Shown in pieces: positions 1-13,329 of a DNA stretch of 64,000 nucleotides. A model generated the notes under the pieces. It saw only the letters and a list, made by a program, of their open reading frames with translations. It was not told where the DNA came from and ran no database searches. This DNA is from Asterella californica (Eukaryota > Streptophyta > Marchantiopsida > Marchantiales > Aytoniaceae). Each line of letters opens with the position of its first letter. Within the stretch, counting starts at the first letter, position 1. Both the position numbers and the translations under genes were made by a program. The DNA lies in assembly GCA_036924285.1 (NCBI GenBank), contig JAYKYS010000007.1, positions 15,562,001 to 15,626,000 of the forward strand, given 5' to 3'.

Positions 1-2372
1 TGAATTTAAATTTAAAAAAATGTAAACAAAATGATAACAGTCAATATATCTTTTTATTTATTATGGTAAATTCTTCTTGTTCGAGTAAATATGAGAATTA
101 TGTATCTTAAATATGCTAGTGTAAGATATGAGAATTACGTTTCTAAATATATTCTTATAAGATTTCTAGATCTTCACATTTAAGATTTGATTTAAAACTA
201 AGTCTAAATAAAAACTTGCATTTTAAAATCTAAAAATAAACTTTGAACTCTTGCAGCATAGAGACTATAGCTCAAAATTTCATGATTTTAATTGTCTTGG
301 AAAGTTCTTCTTTTGATGTTTCTAACAAGACCAGAAATTTCACAAACTATATGCAAAAAGTTACACTGAACTAAAATACTCTTAAAATTACTATTTTATT
401 CCAGTTTGAAACAAGAACTCTTAAATCAAAAAGAGTTGTTTCAACCTAGAAATTATGTAGAAATGATTTTTATCTATAAAATAATACATATAATAATTCT
501 TATTATTATTATTGTTACTTTTATCAGCAAATCATTATCATTAACATTATATTATTATTTTTATCATATATTGACTGTATATTAAAAGTGATTTTCTCAT
601 TTGAAAAGATCCACAGGTTATTTATGCGAGTATCTCTGGAGATACTCGTAACTCCGACGGGTCAGCTTGTAACTATCGTTGGCGGACAAAAGAATAATAG
701 AGGTGTCAAAGTTCAGGGGTGTTAAAGTTCAGAGGAAATATTCTTCAACGATGGGTAATAATTAACCATAAAATTATCACAGGTAACTTTGTATATAATC
801 TCTATTCATTCTAGATTGCACTTGTGATTGGATATCATTATTTTATCATTAATTATTTTTCAATTTGTACACTCAATATAGTTACTCATAGCAGTAGAGA
901 ATCCATTGTAAAAGAGAGCGGAAGAAATATGAGAAGACGTTAAAGAAAACACCTGCGGCGTTTTCCTGCGAGTACCTCATGAAACACTAGCCGCAGTCTT
1001 CTAGAAATCTGTAACTCACTCCCGCGGCTGTAAAATCTTTGAGAAGGTTACTAACTTTGACACCCCTAATAGCCACGGTAAGTTTGACACCCCTAATAGC
1101 ACTCGAGGGATTTTTGTAACTCCAAGGGATAGCTAGAAATCCAAGTTGTAGGATGCTCCGTAACCAGCATGAGGTCACACTAGTACTGAACTAGCGGGTC
1201 AATAATTGAGCATCGAGGAGATATACTGCAGACCTAGATGGACATACCCAGTCCACCGCTCATAACTTCGAATTAGTTCTCTCGAGAAGCTTCTTTTCGT
1301 AGCTAGCTCTCCACCAAATAGAGAGCGTTTCGTTCGAAAAGTGCTCGTGGAACAGTGAACGGCATGGCACTGCAGGCCTAGGGGTATTGCAATTCGGGGG
1401 CTTCTGTTTGACGCTGTGCAAATCAAATTTACTTGAATGACATCCATTGTGTCCTGTATGTTTTCTAGATCTAGATCTGACATGGCCATAATTAGCTAGC
1501 GGTGGGCGTGGTAAGCAGGAGCCAGTTGCAACACGTGTTAGAAACTATTGGTTTCGTGGTCAGTCGCGGAAGAGATAAAACTTTCTAGATAATGAGCAAG
1601 AGAGGCTTCCTGTCGTTCTTCAGAAGGTTGCAGAAGCTAAATTCCGCTCATTCTGAGACGAGAACTGTTCGAGTTTTGAGTGGAGGTACGTAGCAAGTCG
1701 TATAGTACTCTCCCAGCAGCAAGGTTGGCTCGATCGATCAGAACCCAGAAAGTGAATGGAGAAATAAAAAATGGGCCCGGATTGGGAACTATTGCCTACA
1801 GCACAGATCTGCAGACTTCCAGTCCAGATTAAATTTTTCCAAGATTGCACGTGAATCTCTGTTCCATACGTTCGAAGAAGATCGACTCTCCGGCCGGCGC
1901 GAGGTGTTCTGGACACGCTTCTGATCCTAGCCACCGGTCGACGTACCTTCATCGGGTCACCACCTCAAGATGGAACGCTAGCAAACAATGCTCTTCGAAC
2001 GTTTAACGACTTAGTAATAGTTATAATTACATTCCGGAAGTACTTCAATTTCACGGTAGTGGGAAACGGCATGGGTCGAAGCTAACTCAGTGGACTAAGT
2101 ATTTAAATCTAAAAGGCGAGTGACCATTATCTCAAGATCAGTTCTCTTGCTCTGTACCGCGCAGGAGCTCGAGAAAGCGCTGGGTTTAGAATTTGCTCTG
2201 AGGAGCTCCTCTACTTGTCGTTTCGTTAGTACGTACAGTACCGTTAACTGCAATCTGAAGCTACCCTTGGAAATGTCCTTCCCTTGCTAAGCTAGCGTAC
2301 ACTCGAGTCTCCTAAAGAAGAGATGATACAGTATACAAGGTCCTGGAACTTTAGTACTATGTCCGGATGGGA
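1..2372. other. AT-rich intergenic DNA, no gene seen
   Basis: The first 900 bases are strongly AT-rich, with a short (TTA)n run near 500-515. Base composition becomes more even after about 900. Both strands hold only short open frames (under about 110 codons) with no recognisable domain. A short direct repeat (the phrase TTTGACACCCCTAATAGC, twice near 1056-1100) is visible. I see no gene, RNA gene or LTR end here. Confidence 0.6.
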
Positions 2373-2428
2373 CCACTTAATTATCTACATCAGTTTCTAC
2401 GTAGAAACTGATGTAGATAATCAAGTGG
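2373..2428. repeat. near-perfect palindrome, 28-bp arms, no loop
   Basis: The arms 2373-2400 and 2401-2428 are reverse complements at 27 of 28 positions; the single mismatch involves 2379. There is no spacer, so this is an inverted duplication about a point, able to extrude a cruciform. It lies in otherwise unique DNA and shows no flanking target duplication. A short open frame (2323-2529) crosses it but has no recognisable domain. Confidence 0.95.
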
Positions 2429-3320
2429 GGATATCAGTGGAGCTCCAGCGAACTACTCTGCAAAGATTCAAGATTACTATGCAAGCAAGTGCGCAAAGTT
2501 GTGGACTTGGTGTGCACTTGGGGAGCTAAGCCCATGGATCGCATGGCACAGCTAGCCAAGCAGTGAAAAATCACGAGAATCCTTGATCAAAGAATTCGAA
2601 GAGCTTGAATTTTCGATCTTTGTATATATGAACCGATCGCGAGTCGGAACATATATAACAGATCAAGAATGACGGAGGTAAAGAAGTCATACACAGGTCT
2701 TTGTCGTCGTAACGATCGGTATTTCGGAGGGTGTCGATCGATCAGCTGGAAAACGCTTCGATACTTTCTCCTGAAAAGGGATGTTCAGATTCTGGACGGT
2801 TCAGGCGAGGCGGCAAGGGGCCCGCGCTTGCCAAATCGCTGAGGAGAGATTTGGTTCCTTGGGCACAGATAATTATAATATGCGTGTATACATAAAGGTA
2901 TCAAAGGTCAAATCTGGAGACAAAGATCTCTCAGTGCAATATTGGTATTTGCCTGACAACTACTACCTGCAGTCACCCAGCGAGCTTGAACTGTTTACCC
3001 AGGAGATGAGAATCGCCCGGCCGTCGTTTATCAATTATAGTTAGTTCCACTTGACCTCTACTCCTTCCGATCCGTCCGCACCATGAATCTGCAGGTAGGT
3101 GGCTGTCCATGGGCAGAATAACTTACCTGAAGGATGTAAAATGAAGAAGAACTGAAGAAGCGTACAATTTAAGCTCGAGCTACTCAGAGCTCTACGAAGA
3201 GTCAGTAACTCTACTATATAGTTCATCAGTTTAGGGTCCTAGCTAGCTTAAATAAAGCTTGTGGCACTATCATGATTCCGGATATGCTTTCACCTACAAT
3301 ATGTACAACAGATCTAAGGA

Positions 3321-3346
3321 TCTCTCTCTCTCTCTCTCTCTCTCTC
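3321..3346. repeat. (TC)13 microsatellite
   Basis: Perfect dinucleotide run of 13 TC units in unique DNA. Such CT/GA runs often lie near plant promoters, but no gene is recognised beside it. Confidence 0.97.
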
Positions 3347-3869
3347 GTCTTCTGAGACCCAGCTGCTGTCTAGCTGAACGTTCGGTTCGGAGTTAAGTTG
3401 TCTCAGGAACAGTACTGATGACACATGAAGACATGGTAATTCTGTGGCCATATAGATGAACATGAGTAACGGTAGCTACACATAGACATGAAAGTTGATG
3501 GACATATTTTCACTGAGTTCGAGTTCTACTAGATCGAATAGTGGGAGGCTTTTGATCAAGCGTGTTAATAATAAGTGCTGGATTTTAGGAGTAAAGAAGG
3601 CTGGCGGATCCTGGAAGTTTCTGAACCTTTTGAGACGTTGCTGAAGTTAATGTTTCCAGCTATCTCGTGGATCACACCGGCCAATCTATCGATCTGTGTA
3701 TACGTATCGATCGAGTGAGAGATAACGAGGAATGCTTGCTTTGGACATGATCATTCTAAGCGGGACTGAATCACACCAGATATCAATGTGGCAGGCGTTA
3801 TTGGTTGGGTATACTATTATGGCGGGTGCATGGGGCTCGTTGACAAAGATTCTGGAGCTGCATTGTTCA

Positions 3870-3894
3870 TCTCTCTCTCTCTCTCTCTCTCTCT
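3870..3894. repeat. (TC)12 microsatellite
   Basis: Perfect TC dinucleotide run about 500 bases after the first one. It generates a spurious Ser-Leu repeat in a short forward frame. Confidence 0.97.
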
Positions 3895-4759
3895 TACATA
3901 TCCGGTCAGCACGTACTTTAGTGTTCCAAACCGTTCTCCGCCCGCTACGCTAGTCTAGTGATTGATTCGGAAGTCGTTCGATGCACCCGAAGGAGGTGTA
4001 ACATGCAGCCTTTTGGTGCATGGGTACCTGAAGGAACGAAGAAACCAGTCACTTTGATTTCTAGCTAGTCGAGCAAATTAAACCGCATCCCAGGAGCTTT
4101 GAGTTCTCATGAATAAAGCGTGTCGGGTCAGAAAGAAGTGCAGTCTAGGGAAATGTCCCTGGGAAGAGAAAATGTCACAACCTTGAGCAAATCAAGAAAT
4201 AAGTGGGTCTGGGAAAAGATGAGCAAGTCTTATAGTACAATTGCTAGCTAGCTGTCTATGGGACGTACACATAAGTCTTAGATAGATAATATTTAGTACA
4301 GAGGACTATGGCCTTGGACCTTGGGCCAGTTTACCTGTTTATGAAGCAACAGGGTGAGACAAAAGACAATATAGCGTCAAGATTTGCAAAATCTAAGTGA
4401 GATCTAACGTATGACTGGGCTACATTTTTGCGCACAACCCTCGATCGATCTGCTACCGCATGCTGATGTACGCATTGTCAGCAAAAGACGAAACTGGTAC
4501 ATCATCATAGACCTCGTATTCCGATCTGTTTCTGGCTTCTGGCTTTGGCTTTTTCATATCTCTCTCGCAGAAAAGGATCTGATACGGCTTCTACAATCGC
4601 GAGAGATAACCAGGACTCTCTCACAGTTTTATTTCAATCCTCTGCCGGAAATTACCATACTAGTGACATATCTTCTTGCCTTTTAACAGTATGCAAAAGG
4701 AGAACTTGCCCATGTTCAACCAAAGAGCCAAACATTGGGAACTATCCAAACAAAAGTAG

Positions 4760-4785
4760 AAAAAGCAAAAGCAAAAGCAAAAACC
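4760..4785. repeat. AAAAGC hexanucleotide run
   Basis: About four tandem copies of AAAAGC, ending in AAAAAC. Simple-sequence repeat with no visible function. Confidence 0.85.
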
Positions 4786-6016
4786 GCTTAAGTAGAGCAA
4801 TTCAAAGTAAATTTTCTTTGTTCTTCATAGCAACTGGGCATAAAAGAACACTTGAAAAAGGATATACAAAGTAAAAGCGTGGTATTAAAGACGAATAGGA
4901 CATAGGTCCTCCAAGGCTGAGCAGTTGGTGCGTACCTAATATAAGTCCAGCCTGTAAACGTAAGTGTAAGTCGCAGAGCTCGAGTCCTAACCAAACAAAC
5001 ATTGCCAAAGCATGAGCTCATCCATGGGTTGAAAAAGAGTACCCAGGAAGCCACCAAATTAACTTCCTGCTAACATATTCAGTTTGAAGTAATATTAATT
5101 GATCATACCTTGCGTGGGTGGAACTGATCATGAACCTCTTTCTATCAGGCGAACTGCAGCTGATTGTCTTCCGAGACATCGCCTATCTTAGTTTGTAGAA
5201 GTCATATTATCCGAAAAGCTCTAATAGTCCATGGGTCATGAGCGTCCATGTCAGCTATGGCTCAACTTCCCCACGAACACTGAGCCACTTAACTTCCCTT
5301 CGCTTTGGGTAAGCCCTTGGTATCTTATCGAGTTTATAAGAAGAACGTTTTGCTTGTGCTTGCTTGGAAACGAACAACTACAGTAGTTGGATGGTTTTAC
5401 CTTTTCTCTTCCTTCCTGACAGTTTTCTTGTAGTCGTCCTCTTCATCCTCCTGCGGAGTCAACTCCAGGTCCGTAACTTAGTGTGAAACTCAAGAGGAGG
5501 AAGAAGAGGAGTTGATGCAAAGGATAAACTTGCAATTGTGTTTCTGGCCCTATGAACCGAATCGAACCACCTACCTGTCTTCAATCATGTAGCTTCAAGA
5601 GAGTGTCTTTAGTTCTTGTCTTTCGTCCCATCCTTTTGTTGTCTTGAGCTCGGGCTTGAACCCTACACTACTACAGCCCATCAAAGCAACACGCATTTGA
5701 GACAAATAACACCAGATTCCATTCTTGTACCAGAACAAATATTCCAGAGAAAGAGAGAGAATGGATCTGTAATAAGTCCCTCACCGTCCACCTTTGCTAC
5801 AAATGCCTGGAAGGACAAGTGGAAAGTGAAATACCTGAATGATGGACGACCGAGGAAAGGGAGGGAGATGCTCGACCTGGATGGATGATGATTGTGACTT
5901 TCGGCACACGCCATGTTTCGACTGTGGTAACTGGGAAGTGTGGTATCCTTTATCTTAGAACAACGCCTGGGAGGGGCATGATGGTACGAACGAACATGAA
6001 GGCAGGGTTCGAGCCG

Positions 6017-6060
6017 TGCTTGTGCTTGCTCCTGAAAGCACAAGCAAGCAAGCACAAGCA
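6017..6060. repeat. inverted repeat, 14-bp arms, 16-nt loop
   Basis: Arm 6017-6030 (TGCTTGTGCTTGCT) is exactly complementary to 6047-6060. The arms are themselves made of a short GCTT/AAGC repeat, so alternative registers of pairing exist. It lies in unique non-coding DNA. Confidence 0.9.
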
Positions 6061-7522
6061 ACCACATTCGAAGTGTGTGAAGCTGTCTGTGGTGTACAAC
6101 AACAACAGTATGGGAGAAAGTGGGCAGAAGGGAGAGCCAGACTTCGCTTTCCAAAGACGCCAAGAACTTGGAAGTCAAAGGTGGGCTTGACATTCGAAAT
6201 AGTTCCAGCAAGAGTTATCAGTTATGGATCGGTGGCCATACCATTGCGAGCAGGTGGACGTTAAATACGTCGAAGGGAAAGGGAGAAAACGGGCGGTCAT
6301 AGTTTTGGACAAAGGTGGTAAAGTCGGCGTTTAATATCTCACGATATACAGTAGAATGATTCATTTTTCTGGAGCCATTGATGGCCTGCACACTTCTCAA
6401 TGATTCTTGGGGGGCACGCTCATTCCTTTCATGTGAGTGGTCTGACAATCTCGGCACATGAATGGTAGATTATTCGATAGATGTTGAGCAGCAGGGCTCA
6501 TCATGGGTGCTATGACCTAAAGGTCGACTCATAAAACTAAAGTACCAGTCCATATCGTGGAGATTAATCTCGTGAAGCCAACACCATTAATGACCCAAAA
6601 ACTCAGTCGTTTCATGTGACTGCAGTCCCGACTTGACGAGAACTTTTACCCAATGGCTATGGGTGAAAGCTCGCAGCAAGACGTAAAGTTAATTCCAAGA
6701 GGAAACTGTGTATATTGTAGGGGCGAGGACTGATGACTACTGAGCGAAGACCACAAGCAACGAGCCAGCGCTCAAATCAGTAAACTACATGGAAAGTGTG
6801 AGTTTCCTTTTTGTGCCATTCGTAGCTCTTCTTGCAGCGGCTTCTTACAGCATATAATATGAAAGCTGCAATCATATTCGGTTGGTGGGATCCTATGAGA
6901 TCTACATCATGCCAGGCGAAACATCAAACTTTCCCCCCAACAACTGTTACCTACGCTGTTGTTTACAGACCAAGCTCATGGAACAGGCAAAATCCCCCTT
7001 CCCTCACCGTCCAGTCCAACCAGGTTTTGTAATTTTGTACGAGTTTGCACGGATTACCGGGCGTTTGGCTACTCCCTTGAATCCCTTTTCTCGCTGGTCT
7101 GCGCTTCGTCCAATAAAGATCACAGTATATGTTTCTCCGCTTCTCAAGCCTGGGAAGTTTCTCGAAGTAGTAGTAGCATCGGACACTCCACAGTCTCCAC
7201 TGCGCTCAGAATTTCAGGAACCCTAGTTTCAACAGTCTGACCATTTATTTCTACAGCAGATCCGTGAAAGCAACTTTTCTTTCTATCTCTTCGATAAGTC
7301 CTCCTCCACATCATCATCGTCCTATTACCGCTTTTCATGATCCAGATCTCCTCACTCTCATCCTTTCCCCTCGTCCTCTTTCCTTCTTACGCTTCAGATG
7401 TTCGTCATTCGTCCAACATGCGAAGGTAGCAAACTTTACTCTTACTTTCACTGTGACTTTTTCACCACATACTCACAAATCAATACTTTTGAGCACAGAA
7501 TGTGTGCATTAATGTACCAAGT

Positions 7523-7554
7523 CTCTGATGGAGTCTGCGCAGACTCCATCAGAG
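7523..7554. repeat. perfect 32-bp palindrome, no loop
   Basis: The arm CTCTGATGGAGTCTGC (7523-7538) is followed directly by its exact reverse complement (7539-7554). It has zero spacer and no mismatch. It is another point-inverted duplication of the type seen at 2373-2428. Confidence 0.97.
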
Positions 7555-10500
7555 GCACGCAGGAAATGCCTTCGTAGCTCTCGTCAAAACAGTCAGTAGT
7601 ACTGGAGTCTCGACCAACAAGATTCGCAAGATTTACAACAGTTTAGACAGACTCCAAAGAATTCGTCTAATCGATCAGACCGAGCTTATCAGGCACGCAC
7701 GAGCTACAGGAGCCACCCCGTCTTTCCCACGGCCAATCAACCGCGCCTCTCACCTCATACAGGTCCCCTTCTCCGAGGGCCACCGTCTAGAGTCGAATAG
7801 TCACAGTCTGGTTCGGTCGTTCTCATTACATACGTTAACTTGGAAGTAAGCAAATGATTGGAAGTTCGAGACAGTACAACAGTAACTACGTACTCTTACA
7901 GTAGTATCATTTCAACCTAAAGAGTTAGTGTTATATAGACGCCAACTCTAATAAAGTAATAGAAAAATAAAAAACATTAGAAAATGCCCATATCTACGTA
8001 CTGAGCCATGTCTTGAGTCTTCTCCAGGCGAAATGAGAACATTCTGCACGCCGGATAATATAGAATTTACGAGGAGGCCTTTACCTCTCCCTTCGTATCT
8101 ATGGAGCATGATGAAAGACCTAACCGATCCTCTCGCCGGTCTCATGAACATCTTGAGCATTTTGGCAAGTTAAATGCAGAGGATTTCCTACTATGTGTTA
8201 TTATTATTTCCGTCATCGTAATATCGTTTCCATGCATAAAACTACAGAAAAACAAATACAAGATACCACTTTATTTTACATGTACTCCAAAGTGGATAAG
8301 AACTCTTTTGGAACAAAAAGAAAGAAATTTGAACGCAAAAGATATGACGATTCTTTTTGTCTTTCGCTGTACTTGGATTATATCTTACCTCGTCTGCTTT
8401 CTAAACACTTTAAAGGTCAAAGGTACATTTTCCTATTCTCAAAAAAAACAATTCAATCCAACCCTTAGTTTTATCTCATTTCACGACTAATGTTGAACAG
8501 GCTCGCCGGACCTCGTCTGAGCGGGAGTGGCAGGTCGAAAGACCGCCGAGCAATGGAGATTAAGGGAAACGGGCGAACCGGTGGATATCTATCGATCCCA
8601 ACAGAGACGAAATCTGGAGTGAGACTTTACGAGTCTCGCCTGGCACGACCTGTAGCGTGGCACATGGAGCGTGGCAGCAACAGTACTGATGAAAAATCAG
8701 AAAGTGTGAGACTATTGGCAGAAATGTTAGAGCATATCCGACTTACAAGTGGGTGACCTTTTCCAGGGGACATACTTGAAACGAGCACGTTACTTCTCTC
8801 TCGCTCGTTTTCCCTTCACCAAAATTCTTACTCTCTTTCCACAGTCTACCTAGTCTGGTGACTCTGCTCTAGTCTAGTCCAGTCAGGTCTAGTCAAAGTC
8901 TGACATACATCTACTAGTTAGTTTACGACACGCTCCGCGATGAGCTGAGATCCTCATGCACTGTGTGTATGTGTAGTGGTGTAATGATGCTACTCAGTCG
9001 GAGCCCACGCACAAGAGTCCAAGATCACATTTACAAGTCCGTGACTCATGAATGAGATCCGACTAATCCGAGTTCGCAAGTCGGCGACAGGAGAGGAGAG
9101 TGGAAGGAGGACCCACCGGAAGCCTAACAAAGAGCCTCAGCTCATCAGCAAGGCAGAGCATGCAGGGCTGATGTTGTCAAGCTGGAGAGGCTGCTGGGCC
9201 AGTCGAATGTTGTGCTTTCTTTTCCGTGGCTTGTAGAGGTAATGCTCAGGCAGGCAGGCGGTCAAAATCCAAGTCCTGCTTGATGCTTTTGTCTGCTGCT
9301 GAGGAAGTACAGCCCTGTCAAAACTTCGGACATCACAGTCACTCACTTACTACACTCAGAAGCCAACCCAACGCCTGCTCTACATCTCTGGCCATGGTCA
9401 GAGTAAGCAGGTTCAGTGGGTCTGTGGATCCTTCTTGCTGCTAGCTTCCCTCGCTTCTTTCATGTTTCCTTGATTCCTTCCCCTGCCCTCCCCTGCCAAC
9501 TTCCTCCTTTCTTCTCCCCACTCTCTTTCTTTCTTCTGATGGTTCTCTCTGCAAACAATCTCTTAAATAAAGCAGGATTAGGAAAAACTTTAATTCTCTT
9601 TGTAAATATCATAATTTTATGATCTAGAAACAGCTCTCGTATGGCATCACATAAGCATCAGCTGTGGCATGTGTCAACAAGTAAAACTAAATTCTGTGTA
9701 GTCTGAAAGTGTATTACACGTTAAATAGAAGTTCACATTTTGCCCGAGTATAATTTATGTCACCGAAGGCTCGACCTGTGAAGGCTCTACAGGTCGAACT
9801 CTGTGGGCTAAGTCCCTTACATCCCATAAAGCTCTCCTTACAGTGCCTCAGAGCGGTACATAAGTAAACCTACTTACAGTTAGCACTTCTCTGCGGTAAG
9901 CAGCGCTTCTGGAGTTTTAGCCACTGAAGCAGTCCATCCAACAGCGCTGGCAAGTCTATCTCTGCCTCCACCTCCGCCATCCCGTTCCTAACAGACAGTG
10001 AAGTACAGTCAAGAAGGGTTGTCATGCATTCATACGAATGCCTCTAGTGCTCGGACGGACTTCCAGCAAGAGTACGATCATCTTTGATGGAATTAAACTA
10101 ATGTATGGGATACGTACATGATTTAACGATGCACCTGATGATATTCAAATGATCACTACATTTATTTACAGACGGATTGTTGAGCACGATATCATCTGCC
10201 GACAGGAGGAGATAACGGCAGGACGGAGGCTTGGAACAATCTTGACCCACTTTCTTCCTTCTCAGCAGCTGCAGGCTCATTTTCAAGAGTATACGCAATT
10301 TTATATATTTTTATACACATAAAAGGAAAAAGAGGAAGGTAAGAAAGAATAGGGTTGGCCCCTCACATATCTGGTAGAGAATCTGGCACCATGGCAAGTG
10401 AGGATGTGGAAGGAGGCTGTGAAAAAGTGTCCTGGAGAGGGAATCCACATGACAATGTTTAGCAGTTGTCTGAAGCTAGGACTTTATGTCATATCATGAG

Positions 10501-13250
10501 CCCCCAAGAGACAAAAGTCTTCAGCTGGAACCAAAAATTCAACATTCTGTCCAGAGAACGTTAGAAATAGGAGGAATAACAGATCAGAATCCAATCATAT
10601 CACTGATCGCCTATAAGCAATTGCAATGCACTACTAAATAATCATATCATTCTCAGCTATAATAGCACATGTTTTCTCAAATATGTGTTGTTTCCATACC
10701 ACCCACGTTTTCATTTCATCAGAAGCCGACTTTTGCATTCTTTACAGTTGCGGTTAGTACCACAGGAATCAAGCAGGATTACCAGATCTGATAAGACGGC
10801 TGATCCCTGGAATTAGGGAGTGCCATCGAGTCGGGCTCTCAGCATAATCTACTAGTTGTCTATTAAATACCTATGGTGTTATCATGATACTGTCGATAGA
10901 CTTCTATTTGTGTTCCCATGACAGCTCTCCCCATCGCCTACGCCACGTACACGTTCTAATCCAGATCAGAATCCAATTTACAGAGCCGTTTCCTTTTCCA
11001 GTGTTACACGACTCACGAGAGAGGGTCGGTGTCTAGGAAGCCAGGGAGGAGCATAATATGCGTTCACAGGACAAAAGCTTCGTGTATTTTGAGAGTACAG
11101 GTAGAGGACTGAAGGTAGCTGCAGGAGAGCACGCAGTGTCTCACTCCAGTTTTAGAAGATACTAGATGAATCTACGGTAGTGTTTACTTTTGTTACTTGG
11201 ATGGTACGGTACTTAGTGTTTACTTACGGTAGTGTTTGTTAACAAAGGAATTATAAGTTTGCCCAGATCCTATCGTCACTAAGAAAATCCATTTAAAGGA
11301 CTAATTTCTTGTATCGGTTCTGTAGATTTTCTAAACGTGATTCTTGCATTGCAGCAACACACCATGATGTGGCAGCATTGCCCATAACCGTATCCAGATT
11401 TTAAATACGGTTATGACCGTATTTAAAATCTGCCATGATATGAGTTCTTGAAAAGTTCTCTATCATAAACTGGTGAAGAGGTATCCGAACCTAGTTAACT
11501 TTTTCCAGCAGAGACCATATAATTTTAAGTCTAGTTTAGAGTCTGTTTCAACTTACATGAAAATGATGCTGGCTTGGCACATGCTAGGTTTCAGGGCTCC
11601 TGGTTGTTGTTACTGCATGGTAGCTGTAAACCCTTAAACGGGAGAAATCAGATGAAGTACACAAAAGTACACAAAAAACAGTATTCTTAAACTTCGGATT
11701 CTCAGTATTGAAATGGTCGGGTCAAATGCAGCTATCACATGGCTGTCCGAAACATTACATCTGATACGGTAGACTGTGTCCAACCGAGTCCCACATGCCC
11801 CACACGTCCTACTGTCGTTCGTACAAGCCAGGCTTTCAGTTTAGTTACGGGCCAGGCAAAAAGTCTACTGTACACTTCCGTTTGAGCCAAATAATCCACT
11901 TTGGATATACGGAAGACCGTTCTTAACTCGTATTCTGTGGATGGCCTGCGACATGCCAAGTGTTAGCTGGTGATGAACTACAGTAGACCTCTAGAAGGAC
12001 CTGATCCCTCGTCACACTGGCCCATTCTTGCACCATGTGGTAATGTTGCCTGCTCATCATCAACAGAAGCAGTAGAGATGTCGACACTCACTCATGCTAA
12101 GGATGAATCCGTACACCTTCCCAGTGTACATGTTTTAGTGCACTGAGAAGTTAGAACTTGCCTTGGTACTAGACCAGTGACTTACCCAAACTAAAAAGTA
12201 ATCATCATTTAGCGATGAACTGCCCCATCGTCCCTGTTAATGAATCCATCTGATGCGAGTGATTCTAAGGAATCTAAACAGGGGACCCTTACTTTGCCAT
12301 TCCATGCTGCCAAACCCGGACCGTTAACGTAAGTTTCAGAACATTCGGCACGTACAGATGATATATAACGGCTACAAAGAGAGATTGTTGTAATGCTCGT
12401 CGGGAGACGGAGACAGAGAGCCAGCGCCCCTGGTCAGGGATTTAAAGATAGCAGGACTTGTTGGAAGGATCGATTGATGGGGTCACGGAATCAACAGAGC
12501 GTGATTAACTACACGTACTCATGAGCAGAAGCTCAGCCGAAGTCGTCTGTTCATCATAAGGCATGAAAAGGTTGGATGGGGTTTGACGTGCGCTTGTTTG
12601 CTTGCGTAATTGTGAACGTGGTGCGGGGGATTATTGAATGAGCTGCAGCAGCAGTCGAGCACGAGAGGAGAGGAGAGGACAAAGGAAGTGAAGAGGAAGG
12701 ATGGTTGCAGCTGCAGGCGCTGCTGATGCAATTGATGGGGCACCGTGCCACTATATCCAAATCGACCTGTCTAGCATGGGGGTGTAAGCGGAGATGCAGG
12801 GAGCAAGTGTAGGGCAAGTCAGCGTCCAGAAACTGGTGCACTGTCCTATTCACACCTACTGTGAGGGACTCCTTTTTGCTTGTGCTACTGTACCGTGCGG
12901 CCATGTGGGTCCCCATCCATAACAGTAGTGCAAGAAGCTCGGCCCCTTCTCGTCTATAACTAAAGTCGACTCTCTCGCCCAAGTTCCGAGGGAAAGCCCC
13001 GATGCTTGAAAGTGAGGTCGCTCAAAGGCGTGAGTGGTAGTTCCGAGCTAGCTAGCTCGCTCGCGTGAAGGGAAGGGAAGGGACGGGAGGGAAGTCGGAG
13101 TGTGGAAGGATCGCCCTGTAGACAGATTGTCTTAGTGATCATGAGCAAGTCGTTGCGAGTTTCGAAGATGGCTCGAGCAGTATAGAAGGGACGGAGGGGA
13201 ATTTCGGTCGGGTGAGTAGAAACGTCTGTTGAGCTTCTTACCTTCGACTG
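7555..13250. other. intergenic DNA upstream of the AP2 gene
   Basis: No open frame here has a recognisable domain. Visible items are an imperfect stem at 9771-9797 (TCGACCTGT and its complement around a 9-nt loop), the hairpin at 11395-11432, CTAGTC-rich DNA near 8850-8900, and GGGAAGG-rich DNA at 13065-13095. The part from about 12,400 may include the promoter and leader of the downstream gene. Confidence 0.5.
11395..11432. repeat. hairpin, 17-bp perfect arms, 4-nt loop
   Basis: Arm 11395-11411 is the exact complement of 11416-11432, with loop TATG. A second, offset pairing (ATAACCGTAT at 11384-11393 with ATACGGTTAT at 11405-11414) means the same sequence can fold two ways. The arms are AT-rich and no gene is adjacent. 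Confidence 0.93.
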
Positions 13251-13258
13251 TATATAGC
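13251..13258 (+). promoter_or_regulatory. candidate TATA box of the AP2 gene
   Basis: TATATAGC lies about 79 bases before the chosen start codon. A transcription start some 30 bases downstream would give a short leader of about 50 bases. An upstream mini-frame starting with ATG at 13141 exists, so a longer leader with an upstream ORF is the alternative. Position and sequence are the only evidence. Confidence 0.35.
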
Positions 13259-13329
13259 TTATATCGTAAGGAACTGTGAAAGAGTGCGAAAAGAAAGGCA
13301 GGGGAAGGGAAAGGAGACGAGGAGTACTA

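Larger units (their letters stand above)
2429..7522. other. intergenic DNA with microsatellites, no gene supported
   Basis: Several frames of 60-176 codons exist on both strands, but they overlap each other, contain simple-sequence translations and match no family I recognise. The stretch holds the TC microsatellites, an AAAAGC run and an inverted repeat listed separately. AGCT and GATC tetranucleotide runs are frequent. I cannot exclude a multi-exon gene with short exons. Confidence 0.5.

Noticed and set aside
3732..3953. Frame with a Ser-Leu repeat
   Set aside because: The repeat is translation of the (TC)n microsatellite.
5681..6211. 176-codon minus-strand frame
   Set aside because: It overlaps several frames on the other strand, has no recognisable domain, and runs through an inverted repeat.
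9771..9797. 9-bp stem with 9-nt loop considered as a regulatory hairpin
   Set aside because: Too short and without a neighbouring gene; noted only in the intergenic entry.
13276..13329. Upstream extension of the AP2 gene
   Set aside because: It would need a GTG start; the first in-frame ATG is at 13,330.
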